Of a stretch of DNA of 18,340 nucleotides, positions 1-8,498 are shown piece after piece; the first letter of the stretch is position 1; each line of letters begins with the position of its first letter. The notes under the pieces were generated by a model, which made no database searches, was not told the DNA's origin, and saw only the letters and a program-made list of their open reading frames with translations. A program made the translations under genes and the position numbers. Source of the DNA: JANOMH01 sp031422295 (GTDB lineage Bacteria > Pseudomonadota > Alphaproteobacteria > Rhodobacterales > Rhodobacteraceae); contig JANOQM010000087.1 of the NCBI GenBank assembly GCA_031422295.1, positions 1-18,340 of the forward strand. The letters run 5' to 3'.

Positions 1-34
1 GGTTTCACCCACCCTACCTAGGGAGGGTGAAACC
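1..34. repeat. REP-like palindrome downstream of gcvP
   Basis: Arms GGTTTCACCC (1-10) and GGGTGAAACC (25-34) are perfectly complementary. After one A/A mismatch the stem continues with CCCT/AGGG around an ACCT loop. On the minus strand it contains TAGGGTGGGTGAAACC, a pattern I recall as a dispersed intergenic repeat in many proteobacteria. It lies 19 bp past the gcvP stop, so it could also end or protect the gcv transcript. Whether a T-run follows cannot be seen because the window ends here. Confidence 0.6.
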
Positions 35-53
35 CACGCGCCCTCCAAAAAGG

Positions 54-2924
54 CTATTCCGCCGCCTCCAGATAGTCGGTCAGCGGCGGGCAGGTGCAGA
101 CCAGGTTGCGGTCACCAAACACATTGTCCACCCGGCCCACCGGCGGCCAATATTTGTCCACCCGGAACGCACCTGGCGGAAAGCAGCCTTGTTCGCGCGG
201 ATAGCGGCGGTCCCAATCGGCAATCAGGTCCTCGACCGTATGAGGAGCGTGGCGTAGCGGACTGTTTTCGGACGATATTTCGCCATTCTCCACTGCTTTT
301 ATTTCGGCCCGGATCGCCAGCAGCGCGGTGATAAACCGGTCAATCTCGGCCTTGGTTTCGGATTCCGTCGGTTCCACCATCAGCGTGCCCGCGACAGGCC
401 AGCTCATCGTTGGCGCGTGAAAACCGTTGTCGATCAGGCGTTTGGCGATGTCATCGACGGTAACGCCAAACTCGGCAAAGGGGCGTGTATCCAGAATGCA
501 TTCATGCGCCACGCGACCCCGGTTGCCCATGAACAGCACCGGGTATGCGCCCTGTAGCCGTGCCGCGATGTAATTGGCATTCAGGATCGCCACACGGGTC
601 GCCTGGGTCAGCCCCGGCCCGCCCATCATCAGGCAATAGGCCCATGAGATCAGCAGGATAGAGGCCGATCCATAGGGGGCGGCACTCACCGGCCCTGGGT
701 CGCTTACATTTTTCGGGCCGCCGCCCGAGGGGCCCCCCGTCTCGGGATGCCCCGGCAAATAGGGTGCCAGATGCGCCTTTACCCCAATCGGCCCCATACC
801 CGGCCCCCCGCCGCCATGCGGGATCGCAAAGGTTTTATGCAGGTTCAAATGGCTGACATCCGAGCCGATTTCGCCGGGTTTGACCAGCCCGACCATGGCA
901 TTCATATTCGCGCCGTCGAGGTAAACTTGACCACCATGTCGGTGGGTGATCTCGCAGATTTCACGTACGGTTTCTTCAAACACCCCATGGGTGGATGGGT
1001 AAGTAATCATGCACGCTGCCAAACGGTCGCCCGCCGCAGCAGCTTTGTCGGCGAAATCCTCCAAATCCACATCGCCATTCGGGGCGGATTTGACCACGAC
1101 AACCTCCATCCCGGCCATCTGTGCGGACGCGGGATTGGTGCCATGCGCCGAAACCGGGATCAGGCAGACGGTTCGCTGCGCATCCCCGTTGGCCCGGTGA
1201 TAGGCCGCAATCGTCAACAGCCCCGCATATTCACCCTGCGCGCCTGAATTGGGCTGCATCGACATCGCGTCATAACCCGTTATCACACATAGCTTTTCCG
1301 CCAGATCGTCAATCGCTTCTTTATATCCCGCCGCCTGATCAGCGGGGGCAAAGGGGTGCAGCGACCCAAATTCCGGCCAGGTGATCGGCATCATTTCGGC
1401 GGCGGCATTCAGCTTCATCGTGCAGGACCCCAGCGGGATCATCGCGCGGTCAAGGGCAAGGTCGCGGTCAGACAAGCGGCGCATGTAACGCATCATTTCC
1501 GATTCCGCCCGGTTCATGTGGAACACCGGATGGGTCAGGTAGTCCGTAGTGCGCAGCAGGGTTTCGGGGAAACCAAGTGAGCCGCGATGGGGCGGGGCAA
1601 TCAAGATGCCAAACGCACGAAGAACGCCTTGTAATACCTTGTCATCACTGGTTTCGTCCAAGGATATACCAACTCGATCCGTACCGATCTTGCGCAGGTT
1701 TATCCCCTCGGCCCGGGCCGCAGCCAGAATACCGGCCTGGCCCACGCCAACCTCGACGGTGATCGTATCAAAGAACGCTTTGGGTGCGACTTTCGCCCCG
1801 GCGGCGCGCAGCGCTTTGGCAAGACGGACAGTTTTGAAATGCACCCGCTCGGCAATCGCGCGCAATCCTTCGGGCCCATGGAATACCGCGTAAAAACTGG
1901 CCATGACGGCCAGCAGGGCCTGCGCGGTACACACGTTGGACGTGGCCTTTTCGCGGCGGATATGCTGTTCGCGGGTCTGCAGCGACAGCCGGTAGGCCTG
2001 ATTGCCGCGCGCATCAATCGACACACCGACAATCCGCCCCGGCATCGATCGCTTCAGATCATCCCGGCAGGACATGAACGCCGCATGCGGGCCGCCATAG
2101 CCCATCGGCACGCCGAAACGCTGGCTCGACCCGACCGCAATATCGGCCCCCATCGCACCGGGATCTTTCAGCATGGTCAGCGCCAACAGGTCGGTCGCGA
2201 CGATGGCCAGTGCCTTGGCCCCATGCAGCGCGGCGATGTCGGCGCTAAAATCGCGGACATGGCCATAGGTGCCCGGATACTGGAAGATCGCCCCGAAAAC
2301 CATTGAAACATCACATTTTTCTGGCGCATCGACGATCACTTGAATGCCCAAAGGGGCAGCCCGGGTCTGGATCACCGCGATGGTTTGCGGATGACAGCCG
2401 TGGTCGACAAAGAAGCCGCGCGCCTTGGATTTGGCGGACCGTTCAGCCATGGTCATCGCCTCGGCCGCCGCTGTCGCTTCGTCCAGCAGGGACGCGTTGG
2501 CGACGGGCAATCCGGTCAGGTCAGCGATCATGGTCTGGTAGTTCAACAGCGCCTCAAGCCGGCCTTGGGCAATCTCGGGCTGATACGGCGTATAGGCCGT
2601 GTACCAAGCCGGATTTTCCAGTATATTCCGTTGGATAGCGGGCGGCGTTACAGTTCCGTAATAGCCCTGCCCAATCAACTGGGTCATCACCCGGTTCTTA
2701 TCAGCAACCTCACGCATCCGGGCCAAAAGCCCGTGTTCGGTCAAGGGGGCCCAATCCAAAGCTACCGATTGCCGGATCGAGGCTGGCACAGTTTCGTCGA
2801 TCAGCTGATCAAGCGTGGACACACCGCAAGCGGCCAACATCGCCGCCATTTCCGACGGGCTGGGGCCAATATGGCGGCGGTTGGCGAAATCGTAGGGGTC
2901 ATAGGTTGAAGGGGTAAAGCTCAT
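54..2924 (-). CDS. gcvP: Glycine dehydrogenase (decarboxylating), P-protein of the glycine cleavage system
   Basis: This PLP enzyme decarboxylates glycine and transfers the aminomethyl group to the lipoyl arm of GcvH, in the cytoplasm. The 956 residues match the single-chain P-protein (about 950-960), with N- and C-terminal halves fused. Visible marks are the N-terminal FANRRHIGPS, the PLP-lysine motif HLNLHKTFAIPHGGGGPG with the lysine at about residue 697, and GSCTMKLNAAAEM. The ATG overlaps the gcvH stop by 4 bp (ATGA), so translation is probably coupled. It is the last gene of gcvT-gcvH-gcvP. No lipoamide dehydrogenase gene is nearby, so the L-protein must come from elsewhere. I see no damage in the frame. 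Confidence 0.98.
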   Translation of the reverse strand: MSFTPSTYDPYDFANRRHIGPSPSEMAAMLAACGVSTLDQLIDETVPASIRQSVALDWAPLTEHGLLARMREVADKNRVMTQLIGQGYYGTVTPPAIQRNILENPAWYTAYTPYQPEIAQGRLEALLNYQTMIADLTGLPVANASLLDEATAAAEAMTMAERSAKSKARGFFVDHGCHPQTIAVIQTRAAPLGIQVIVDAPEKCDVSMVFGAIFQYPGTYGHVRDFSADIAALHGAKALAIVATDLLALTMLKDPGAMGADIAVGSSQRFGVPMGYGGPHAAFMSCRDDLKRSMPGRIVGVSIDARGNQAYRLSLQTREQHIRREKATSNVCTAQALLAVMASFYAVFHGPEGLRAIAERVHFKTVRLAKALRAAGAKVAPKAFFDTITVEVGVGQAGILAAARAEGINLRKIGTDRVGISLDETSDDKVLQGVLRAFGILIAPPHRGSLGFPETLLRTTDYLTHPVFHMNRAESEMMRYMRRLSDRDLALDRAMIPLGSCTMKLNAAAEMMPITWPEFGSLHPFAPADQAAGYKEAIDDLAEKLCVITGYDAMSMQPNSGAQGEYAGLLTIAAYHRANGDAQRTVCLIPVSAHGTNPASAQMAGMEVVVVKSAPNGDVDLEDFADKAAAAGDRLAACMITYPSTHGVFEETVREICEITHRHGGQVYLDGANMNAMVGLVKPGEIGSDVSHLNLHKTFAIPHGGGGPGMGPIGVKAHLAPYLPGHPETGGPSGGGPKNVSDPGPVSAAPYGSASILLISWAYCLMMGGPGLTQATRVAILNANYIAARLQGAYPVLFMGNRGRVAHECILDTRPFAEFGVTVDDIAKRLIDNGFHAPTMSWPVAGTLMVEPTESETKAEIDRFITALLAIRAEIKAVENGEISSENSPLRHAPHTVEDLIADWDRRYPREQGCFPPGAFRVDKYWPPVGRVDNVFGDRNLVCTCPPLTDYLEAAE

Positions 2925-3280
2925 CCGATCATATCCATATATTCATCTTCATCCATGAAATCGTCGATCACTGACAGATCATCGACCTTCATTTTGAAAA
3001 ACCAGCCTTCGCCCAACGGGTCGTCATTCACCAGCCCGGGTTTATCGGACAGTTTATCGTTCACTTCGACAATCTCACCGTCAATCGGGGCCAGAATATC
3101 GGACGCGGCCTTGACGCTTTCGATCACCACCACTTCGTCACCCGACGCGACCATTGCCTCGATCTCGGGCAATTCGACAAACACGACATCGCCCAGTTGG
3201 GTGGCGGCATGTTCGGTGATACCGACAACAATCAGGTCGCCTTCGACGCGCAGCCATTCGTGATCTTCGGTAAATTTCAT
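2921..3280 (-). CDS. gcvH: Glycine cleavage system H protein (lipoyl carrier)
   Basis: This small lipoylated shuttle carries the aminomethyl group from GcvP to GcvT and is reoxidised by the L-protein. It has 119 residues, against a usual 120-130. The lipoylation motif is VVVIESVKAAS with the target lysine at residue 57. The N-terminus FTEDHEWL and the acidic C-terminus are typical. The ATG has an AAGGAAA ribosome site about 8 bases upstream. It starts 11 bp after the gcvT stop and overlaps gcvP by 4 bp, so the three genes form one operon. Confidence 0.97.
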   Translation of the reverse strand: MKFTEDHEWLRVEGDLIVVGITEHAATQLGDVVFVELPEIEAMVASGDEVVVIESVKAASDILAPIDGEIVEVNDKLSDKPGLVNDDPLGEGWFFKMKVDDLSVIDDFMDEDEYMDMIG

Positions 3281-3291
3281 AATGGTTTTCC

Positions 3292-4413
3292 TTAGCGTTT
3301 ATAGGTGGTTGGGTGAAAGGGGAGCGGGCAGACGGTCAAGGGTAGACGCTTGCCGCGCACCTCGCCTTGTAGGTTTGTCGCCTGTGTGGACACATAGCCC
3401 ATGGCAATCGGGGCTGCCACTGAGGGGCCAAAGCCGCCTGATGTGACCGACCCAATCGGGATGTCACCGTCAAACAAGGCGGTCCCTTCGCGCATCGGTG
3501 CGCGGCCTTCGGGGCGCAGGCCAACACGTTTGCGGGCCGGGCCAGTGGCCAGTTCTTGCAGGATGCGGACGTCGCCGGGAAAGCCGCCGGCCCGGTCGCC
3601 GCCTGTGCGCCTGACCTTCTGAATGGCCCAGGTCAGTCCCGCCTCGACCGGGCTGGTGGTGGTGTCAATGTCGTGGCCATATAGGCATAGCCCCGCCTCT
3701 AATCGCAGGGAATCCCGCGCCCCAAGGCCGATGGGTGCAACTTCGGGCATTGCCAGCAGCGCTTGTGCCAATGCTGACGCATTGGTTTCAGGCACCGAAA
3801 TCTCGAACCCATCCTCACCGGTATAGCCGGATCGGGAAATCCACAGCGGCACGCCGTTCCAGTCGGCAATCGTCACATCCATGAACCGCATTGCGGTAAC
3901 TATGGGCACAAGGCGGGCCAAGGCCGCCTCGGCCAGTGGCCCTTGCAGCGCCAATAGCCCCCGGTCGGTCACGGGGATCACATCGCAAACCCCGGACAAA
4001 TGCGCCGTCATATGGGCGATATCGGCAGTTTTACAGGCGGCATTGACCACCACAAAGATATGATCGCCCCGGTTGGCGAACATCAGATCATCCAGTATCC
4101 CGCCGGTTTCATTGGTAAAAACCCCATAGCGCTGTCTGCCGGGGGCCAATGACAGCACATCGACCGGCATCAGACCCTCGAACGCCAGGCACAGCGCCGC
4201 ATAGTCGCCCTTGGGCCGCAGAATGACCTGCCCCATATGGCTGACATCAAATAGCCCGGCCTGCGCCCGCGTGTGCAGATGTTCGGCCATCACCCCGGCG
4301 CTGTATTGCACTGGCATTTGATAGCCCGCAAAAGGCACCATACGCCCGCCAAGCCCGACATGCAGATCATGCAAGCCGAGTTGCTGAATTTCCGTCTTAT
4401 TCAGGTTTTCCAC
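3292..4413 (-). CDS. gcvT: Aminomethyltransferase, T-protein of the glycine cleavage system
   Basis: This tetrahydrofolate-dependent enzyme releases ammonia from the aminomethyl-lipoyl arm of GcvH and forms 5,10-methylene-THF. Visible family motifs are DLHVGLGGRMVPFAGYQMPVQY near the N-terminus, the DVSHMGQ segment, LLALQGP, RSGYTGEDGFEI and LGARDSLRLEAGLCLYGHD. I place the start at the GTG at 4413 (373 aa): GGGGG lies about 8 bases upstream, and the protein then begins close to the usual family start. A longer frame opens at a GTG at 4449 but has no good ribosome site. Neither start is ATG. The gene is first in the operon behind the glycine riboswitch. Confidence 0.95.
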   Translation of the reverse strand: MENLNKTEIQQLGLHDLHVGLGGRMVPFAGYQMPVQYSAGVMAEHLHTRAQAGLFDVSHMGQVILRPKGDYAALCLAFEGLMPVDVLSLAPGRQRYGVFTNETGGILDDLMFANRGDHIFVVVNAACKTADIAHMTAHLSGVCDVIPVTDRGLLALQGPLAEAALARLVPIVTAMRFMDVTIADWNGVPLWISRSGYTGEDGFEISVPETNASALAQALLAMPEVAPIGLGARDSLRLEAGLCLYGHDIDTTTSPVEAGLTWAIQKVRRTGGDRAGGFPGDVRILQELATGPARKRVGLRPEGRAPMREGTALFDGDIPIGSVTSGGFGPSVAAPIAMGYVSTQATNLQGEVRGKRLPLTVCPLPFHPTTYKR

Positions 4414-4485
4414 GCAAACCCCCAAATGGCCGGACCCATAGGCCAGCACCGATCAGACAGGCCAATCCCTGCCCTTCGATGCCCC

Positions 4486-4652
4486 CTCTGTCCTTGTCCC
4501 AACTGGAACGCCTGAGATCGTTATCCCTTCGGCGGATGCGGCTGCACCACTCTTCAGAGTCCGTATGTCAGAACGGTCCGTTGCGCCTGAGAGTTTACCG
4601 GGGCGGTTGCTCCTTCGGCACCAGCGTTACCGCTGGATTCTCCCGATCCTGA
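4486..4652 (-). promoter_or_regulatory. Tandem glycine riboswitch (two aptamers) controlling gcvTHP
   Basis: Read on the minus strand, aptamer 1 (about 4652-4568) has P1 arms TCAG..CTGA and CGG..CCG, the core GCCGAAGGAGCAA and the conserved CTCTCAGGC. Aptamer 2 (about 4559-4486) has P1 arms CTCTG..CAGAG, the core CCGAAGGGATAA and ATCTCAGGCG. The short linker and order match the cooperative double glycine aptamer known upstream of gcv operons. It ends 36 nt before the GTG at 4449 and 72 nt before the GTG at 4413. The stretch after it shows no clear hairpin-plus-T terminator. A small TGGCC..GGCCA stem sits just ahead of the ribosome site of the 4413 start, so control at translation is more likely than attenuation (inference). 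Confidence 0.95.
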
Positions 4653-4659
4653 CGCCTCT

Positions 4660-4776
4660 TGCTAGCCCGGGGGTTATGCCGGGTGCAAGGGGGATTGTTG
4701 AGATGCGACCGATGATGCGTGGAATACGGCAGATGATCAGGATCGCGGGCCGCTTTGCCAAACGTTGCGCGGTTTG
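4660..4776 (-). promoter_or_regulatory. Spacer holding the probable gcv promoter
   Basis: This is the gap between the dhaKL stop and the riboswitch. On the minus strand TTGCAC (complement at about 4683-4688) is followed 18 bases later by TAGCAA, a weak sigma-70-like pair. It would start RNA at the 5' edge of aptamer 1. I see no convincing terminator for the upstream operon, so read-through from dhaKL into gcv is possible. Confidence 0.3.
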
Positions 4777-6393
4777 TTACACCAGTTGCTCGAACAAACG
4801 TGCGACCGCTTCGGCCCCCGGGTCATTATGCCCGGCCAGTTTGTTTTCCGAAATATAGCTGGCCCTGCCCGCCTTTGCTTTTGTGATGGTCGCGGTCAGG
4901 TCTGCGCCCGTCCGCGCGGCGGCGGCGGCAGCGGCCAGACCGTGCGGCAGAGCCGCCAATGCCGGCCCAAGCGCATCAATCATCGTGCGGTCGCCCGGCC
5001 TTGCGCCTCCGACCTGCGCGATCCGGTCAAGGCCCGAGGTCAGCGCGGCCACAGTTCCCTGCCCTGACGCTGACGCATCACCCGCTGCGGCAAAGAATAT
5101 GGCCAACAGCACCCCAGATGACCCGCCCATGGTCTGGCTGAGTTCGATCCCAATCGCACGAAATAACTGCGTCAGATCGGCCTGGGGTAATTGGTCTACT
5201 GCGCCGTCAAGGGCCCGCGCTGCGGTGGCCAAGGTAGACCCAGTATCGCCGTCGCCGGATTTGCTGTCGAGCAGGTTCAGGTCAACCTCGGCGGCGATCA
5301 GGATCGCGCAGCACTGCCGGATAAATGCGGCAGTCGTGGGATCAGACGAGGCCATCGGTTTGATCGGAGTCAGCCCGTCGGGCAATGGCAGGATCGGCAC
5401 CGCCCCAACCGGCAGACATCCGGGCCAAGCCGCAGGGCCAACTGCCGCTGTCAAGAGTGTCTCATCCGCCGCCGTGACCGGTAGCAGCGACACAGAAAAC
5501 CCTTGCATATCAAGCGAGGTCATCAAAGGGGCCGGGCCAACCATCCAGCGGATCTGTCCCCCAATCCGCGACCGAACCAGTTCTTCGGCCAAAACGGACA
5601 TTTCCAACGGTGTGGCCCCACCCAGATTGTTCAAAAGGGCCACATGCGGACCTTCGCCGATATGGCCAGCCAGCCGGTCAATCACCATATCCATTGCTGC
5701 ACGCGCGCCAGTAAATGCGACCTGCTCGACCCCGGATTCGCCGTGAATACCCAGGCCAAGCTCGGCCATGCCCGCATCGATCCGGTTGTCCTTGGGTGAC
5801 CCGGGCACAGTGCAGGTATCAAGCGACATGCCAATGGACACCATCCCATCTATGACCCGGTGGGCGGCGGCGGTCACAATGTCCAGATCAGCACCTTGTT
5901 CGGCCAAAGCACCGGCAATCTTGTGGACAAACAATGTGCCCGCCACGCCACGGGCCTGCGGCAATTCAGGCAAGGCAATATCGTCGTCAACCACAACCAT
6001 GCTGACCCGCAGGCCAAACGCCCGGGCACGTTCGGCGGCAAGGCCGAAATTCAGCCGGTCACCGGTATAGTTCTTGACGATCAACAGGCAGCCCGCCTTG
6101 CCGGTCACGGCCAGAATGCCCGCAAGCACAGCATCAACTGACGGGCTGGCAAAGATATCGCCACACACGGCGGCTGTCAGCATGCCTTGACCAACCAAAC
6201 CTGCGTGGCTGGGTTCATGCCCCGAACCTCCCCCCGACACCAGCGCTACACGGGACTTGTCCCAATCAGTGCGGACCACGACCCGGATATGCGGATAGCC
6301 GTCCAGCCGGGCCAGCCGCCCGCCCGCCGTGCGTAACATGCCGTCAAGGGCTTCGGTGACCAAGGTGTCACGGGCGTTGATAAACTGGGTCAT
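4777..6393 (-). CDS. dhaKL: Fused DhaK-DhaL dihydroxyacetone (glycerone)-type kinase
   Basis: This is an ATP-dependent kinase of the DAK family, phosphorylating dihydroxyacetone or a related short ketose in the cytoplasm. It has 538 residues, close to single-chain Citrobacter-type enzymes (about 550). The DhaK half (about 1-340) shows VSGGGSGHEPSHAG, CGDIFASPS, IVKNYTGDRLNFGLA, LGLGIHGESG with the hemiaminal-forming His at 217, and LLNNLGGATPLE. The DhaL half (about 350-538) shows LNLLDSKSGDGDTGS with metal-binding Asp 376, 381 and 383, then GGSSGVLLAIFF. The fusion points to direct use of ATP rather than the PTS phosphodonor DhaM. It starts 14 bp after an ABC ATPase gene with a GAGGA ribosome site and closes the operon. 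DAK homologues can also act on tetruloses, so the true substrate is open. Confidence 0.93.
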   Translation of the reverse strand: MTQFINARDTLVTEALDGMLRTAGGRLARLDGYPHIRVVVRTDWDKSRVALVSGGGSGHEPSHAGLVGQGMLTAAVCGDIFASPSVDAVLAGILAVTGKAGCLLIVKNYTGDRLNFGLAAERARAFGLRVSMVVVDDDIALPELPQARGVAGTLFVHKIAGALAEQGADLDIVTAAAHRVIDGMVSIGMSLDTCTVPGSPKDNRIDAGMAELGLGIHGESGVEQVAFTGARAAMDMVIDRLAGHIGEGPHVALLNNLGGATPLEMSVLAEELVRSRIGGQIRWMVGPAPLMTSLDMQGFSVSLLPVTAADETLLTAAVGPAAWPGCLPVGAVPILPLPDGLTPIKPMASSDPTTAAFIRQCCAILIAAEVDLNLLDSKSGDGDTGSTLATAARALDGAVDQLPQADLTQLFRAIGIELSQTMGGSSGVLLAIFFAAAGDASASGQGTVAALTSGLDRIAQVGGARPGDRTMIDALGPALAALPHGLAAAAAAARTGADLTATITKAKAGRASYISENKLAGHNDPGAEAVARLFEQLV

Positions 6394-6407
6394 TTGGAAG
6401 TTCCTCG

Positions 6408-7403
6408 TTAGGCAATGCGGCTGCCGCTTGCGTCAAAATACAGCGCGTCGCGGGGTTGGATGGCAACGGTATCACCGCTGGTCAGGGGCGAATGCGGATC
6501 GGTAAGCGTCGTGAAGGCATGCCCTTCAAGCATCAGATGCAGCCGGGTCTGGTCGCCCAGATGTTCGATCCTGATCACCTGCGCCGGTTTACCCTGCCCT
6601 TGCTGCACATGTTCCGGGCGCAAGGCAATAGTCTTGGCCCCGGCAGGCGCACCGCCGAAAAGCGCGGCAGGCAAGGCATTGATCCGGGGCAGACCAAGGC
6701 GGGAGGCCACATACAGGCTGGCCGGGTTTTCGTAAATCTCGCGCGGGGTGCCGAACTGGACCAGCTGGCCCTGATCCAGCACGCCGACATGCGTGGCCAT
6801 GGTCATCGCTTCGATCTGGTCATGGGTAACATAAAGAAAAGTTGCACCAAGATCAGATTGTATGCGTTTCAACTCGATGCGCAAATCGGCGCGCAATTTC
6901 GCATCCAGCGAACTCAACGGCTCGTCCATCAGGAAAATCGACGGGCTGCGGACCAAGGCCCGTCCAATCGACACCCGCTGCATTTCGCCGCCCGACAGGT
7001 TAGTGGCCTTATTGTCCAGCTTGTGCGGAATACGCAAAACTTCGGCGACTTCAGCCACCCTGCGGGTTATCTCGGCCTCGGGCGTGCGCAACATCGGGCT
7101 GCGCAACGGAAAGGCAAGATTGTCGCGGACCGTCAGATGCGGGTAAAGCGAGTATTGCTGGAACACCATGGCGACATTGCGGTCGGCAGGTGTGTCGCGC
7201 AGGATCGACCGGCCATCAATCCGGATATCGCCCGCATCGGGCGTTTCCAGTCCGGCAATCAACCGCAATGTCGTGGTTTTACCCGCCCCGGTCGGGCCCA
7301 GCAACACCACAAAACTGCCATCCGGAATATCCATAGTCATCGCCTTGACGGCCACCTGCGTGCCAAAGGATTTGCGGATCCCGGTCAGGGTGACATCAGA
7401 CAT
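6408..7403 (-). CDS. ABC transporter ATP-binding protein, MalK/UgpC-like (second of two)
   Basis: This is the nucleotide-binding subunit of a CUT1-type carbohydrate importer, at the inner face of the membrane. It has 331 residues: an ATPase domain (about 1-235) and a short TOBE-like tail. Visible motifs are Walker A GPTGAGKT (36-43), Q-loop Gln 82, signature LSGGEMQR (136-143), Walker B IFLMDEP ending at 162, and the H-loop His 194. I start at the ATG at 7403: GGAG lies about 9 bases upstream, the protein then begins directly with the ATPase fold, and the ATG overlaps the previous ATPase gene by 8 bp. The frame is open back to 7484, but that extension lies inside the neighbour. Two non-identical ATPases suggest a heterodimer, as in rhizobial GlpS/GlpT. 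Confidence 0.93.
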   Translation of the reverse strand: MSDVTLTGIRKSFGTQVAVKAMTMDIPDGSFVVLLGPTGAGKTTTLRLIAGLETPDAGDIRIDGRSILRDTPADRNVAMVFQQYSLYPHLTVRDNLAFPLRSPMLRTPEAEITRRVAEVAEVLRIPHKLDNKATNLSGGEMQRVSIGRALVRSPSIFLMDEPLSSLDAKLRADLRIELKRIQSDLGATFLYVTHDQIEAMTMATHVGVLDQGQLVQFGTPREIYENPASLYVASRLGLPRINALPAALFGGAPAGAKTIALRPEHVQQGQGKPAQVIRIEHLGDQTRLHLMLEGHAFTTLTDPHSPLTSGDTVAIQPRDALYFDASGSRIA

Positions 7404-8493
7404 TTTGTAGCACTCCGGCATTAAGATCCGACCGCAGGGCATGTCCGGATTTTGCATCAAACAGCGTGATGGTACGGGCGTCAAAGCCTAAACCGACGCT
7501 ATCGCCGACACCAATCCGATGTTCCGACCCGGTGCGCGCCTTGACCTCGCCTTGTGCGGTTTTCAACGTCACAATCTGGGTGGTGCCCAGATATTCCGTG
7601 GCCCGCACCTCGGCCCGGTAGGGGCTGTCGGTGGACAGCTGGACATGTTCGGGACGCACCCCAAAGGCCAATGATCCGGACAAGCCGTCATGTTGGCGCG
7701 GGATTGCGACAGGGACATTGGCCAGCAAAACTTCGGTGGACCCCGCTGCAACCCGCCCATCGAACCGCATCAGGTTCATGCAGGGGCTGCCGATGAATTC
7801 AGCGACAAACATCGTGGCGGGTTTGTCGTAGATATCCTGCGGCGTGCCGAATTGCTCGATAACACCATGGTTCATCACGACAATCTTGTCGCCCATCTGC
7901 ATCGCCTCAAGCTGGTCATGGGTGACATACACAGTCGTCGCGCCCATCCGGTCATGCAGGGCGCGCAGTTCCAGCGACATGTGTTCCCGAAATTCGGCAT
8001 CCAGCGCCCCCAAAGGTTCGTCCATCATGAACGCCTTGGGGTCGCGGACAATGGCGCGGCCAAGGGCAACGCGCTGCCGGTCACCGCCAGACAGGCCGCC
8101 AACGGGGCGGTCAAGGATATCGGTGATGCCTAAAATCTGCGCCACTTCGGCCACCTTGGCCCTGACCTGTGCCCGTGGCATGCCTTGGGAAATCAACGGA
8201 TAGCTGATGTTCCTGCGCACATTCAGATGCGGATAAAGCGCAAACATCTGGAACACAAAAGCAATATCGCGCTGGCTCGCGGGCTTCTGCGCCACTTCTT
8301 CGCCGCCAATCCAAATCTCGCCGGCAGTGGGCAATTCCAGCCCGGCAATCATCCGCAGTGTCGTGGTCTTGCCACAGCCAGAAGGCCCCAGCAGCATGAA
8401 AAACTCGCCATCCTCGATGGTAAAGCTTGAGGATTGGACGGCGGTAAATGCGCCAAACTCCTTGCGCAGGCCTTTGATGATGATCTGGGCCAT
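7396..8493 (-). CDS. ABC transporter ATP-binding protein, MalK/UgpC-like (first of two)
   Basis: This is the partner nucleotide-binding subunit of the same importer. It has 365 residues. Walker A GPSGCGKT is at 36-43, Q-loop Gln 82, signature LSGGDRQR at 134-141, Walker B AFMMDEP ending at 160, and the H-loop His 192. A C-terminal TOBE/MalK-like domain follows from about 235 and includes the FGVRPEHV segment. The signature has Asp where Gln is most common. The start at the ATG at 8493 has GGAG upstream and lies 5 bp past the stop of the small membrane protein gene. The frame extends upstream to 8577 but only through that gene. Confidence 0.93.
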   Translation of the reverse strand: MAQIIIKGLRKEFGAFTAVQSSSFTIEDGEFFMLLGPSGCGKTTTLRMIAGLELPTAGEIWIGGEEVAQKPASQRDIAFVFQMFALYPHLNVRRNISYPLISQGMPRAQVRAKVAEVAQILGITDILDRPVGGLSGGDRQRVALGRAIVRDPKAFMMDEPLGALDAEFREHMSLELRALHDRMGATTVYVTHDQLEAMQMGDKIVVMNHGVIEQFGTPQDIYDKPATMFVAEFIGSPCMNLMRFDGRVAAGSTEVLLANVPVAIPRQHDGLSGSLAFGVRPEHVQLSTDSPYRAEVRATEYLGTTQIVTLKTAQGEVKARTGSEHRIGVGDSVGLGFDARTITLFDAKSGHALRSDLNAGVLQNV

Positions 8494-8498
8494 TTGGC

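Noticed and set aside
4883..5746. 287-residue plus-strand frame
   Set aside because: Antisense to the DhaK-DhaL kinase, low-complexity Ala/Ser/Arg composition, no domain motif.
6456..7424. 322-residue plus-strand frame
   Set aside because: Antisense to an ABC ATPase with all motifs intact; its Gln/His/Arg-rich composition is typical of a shadow.
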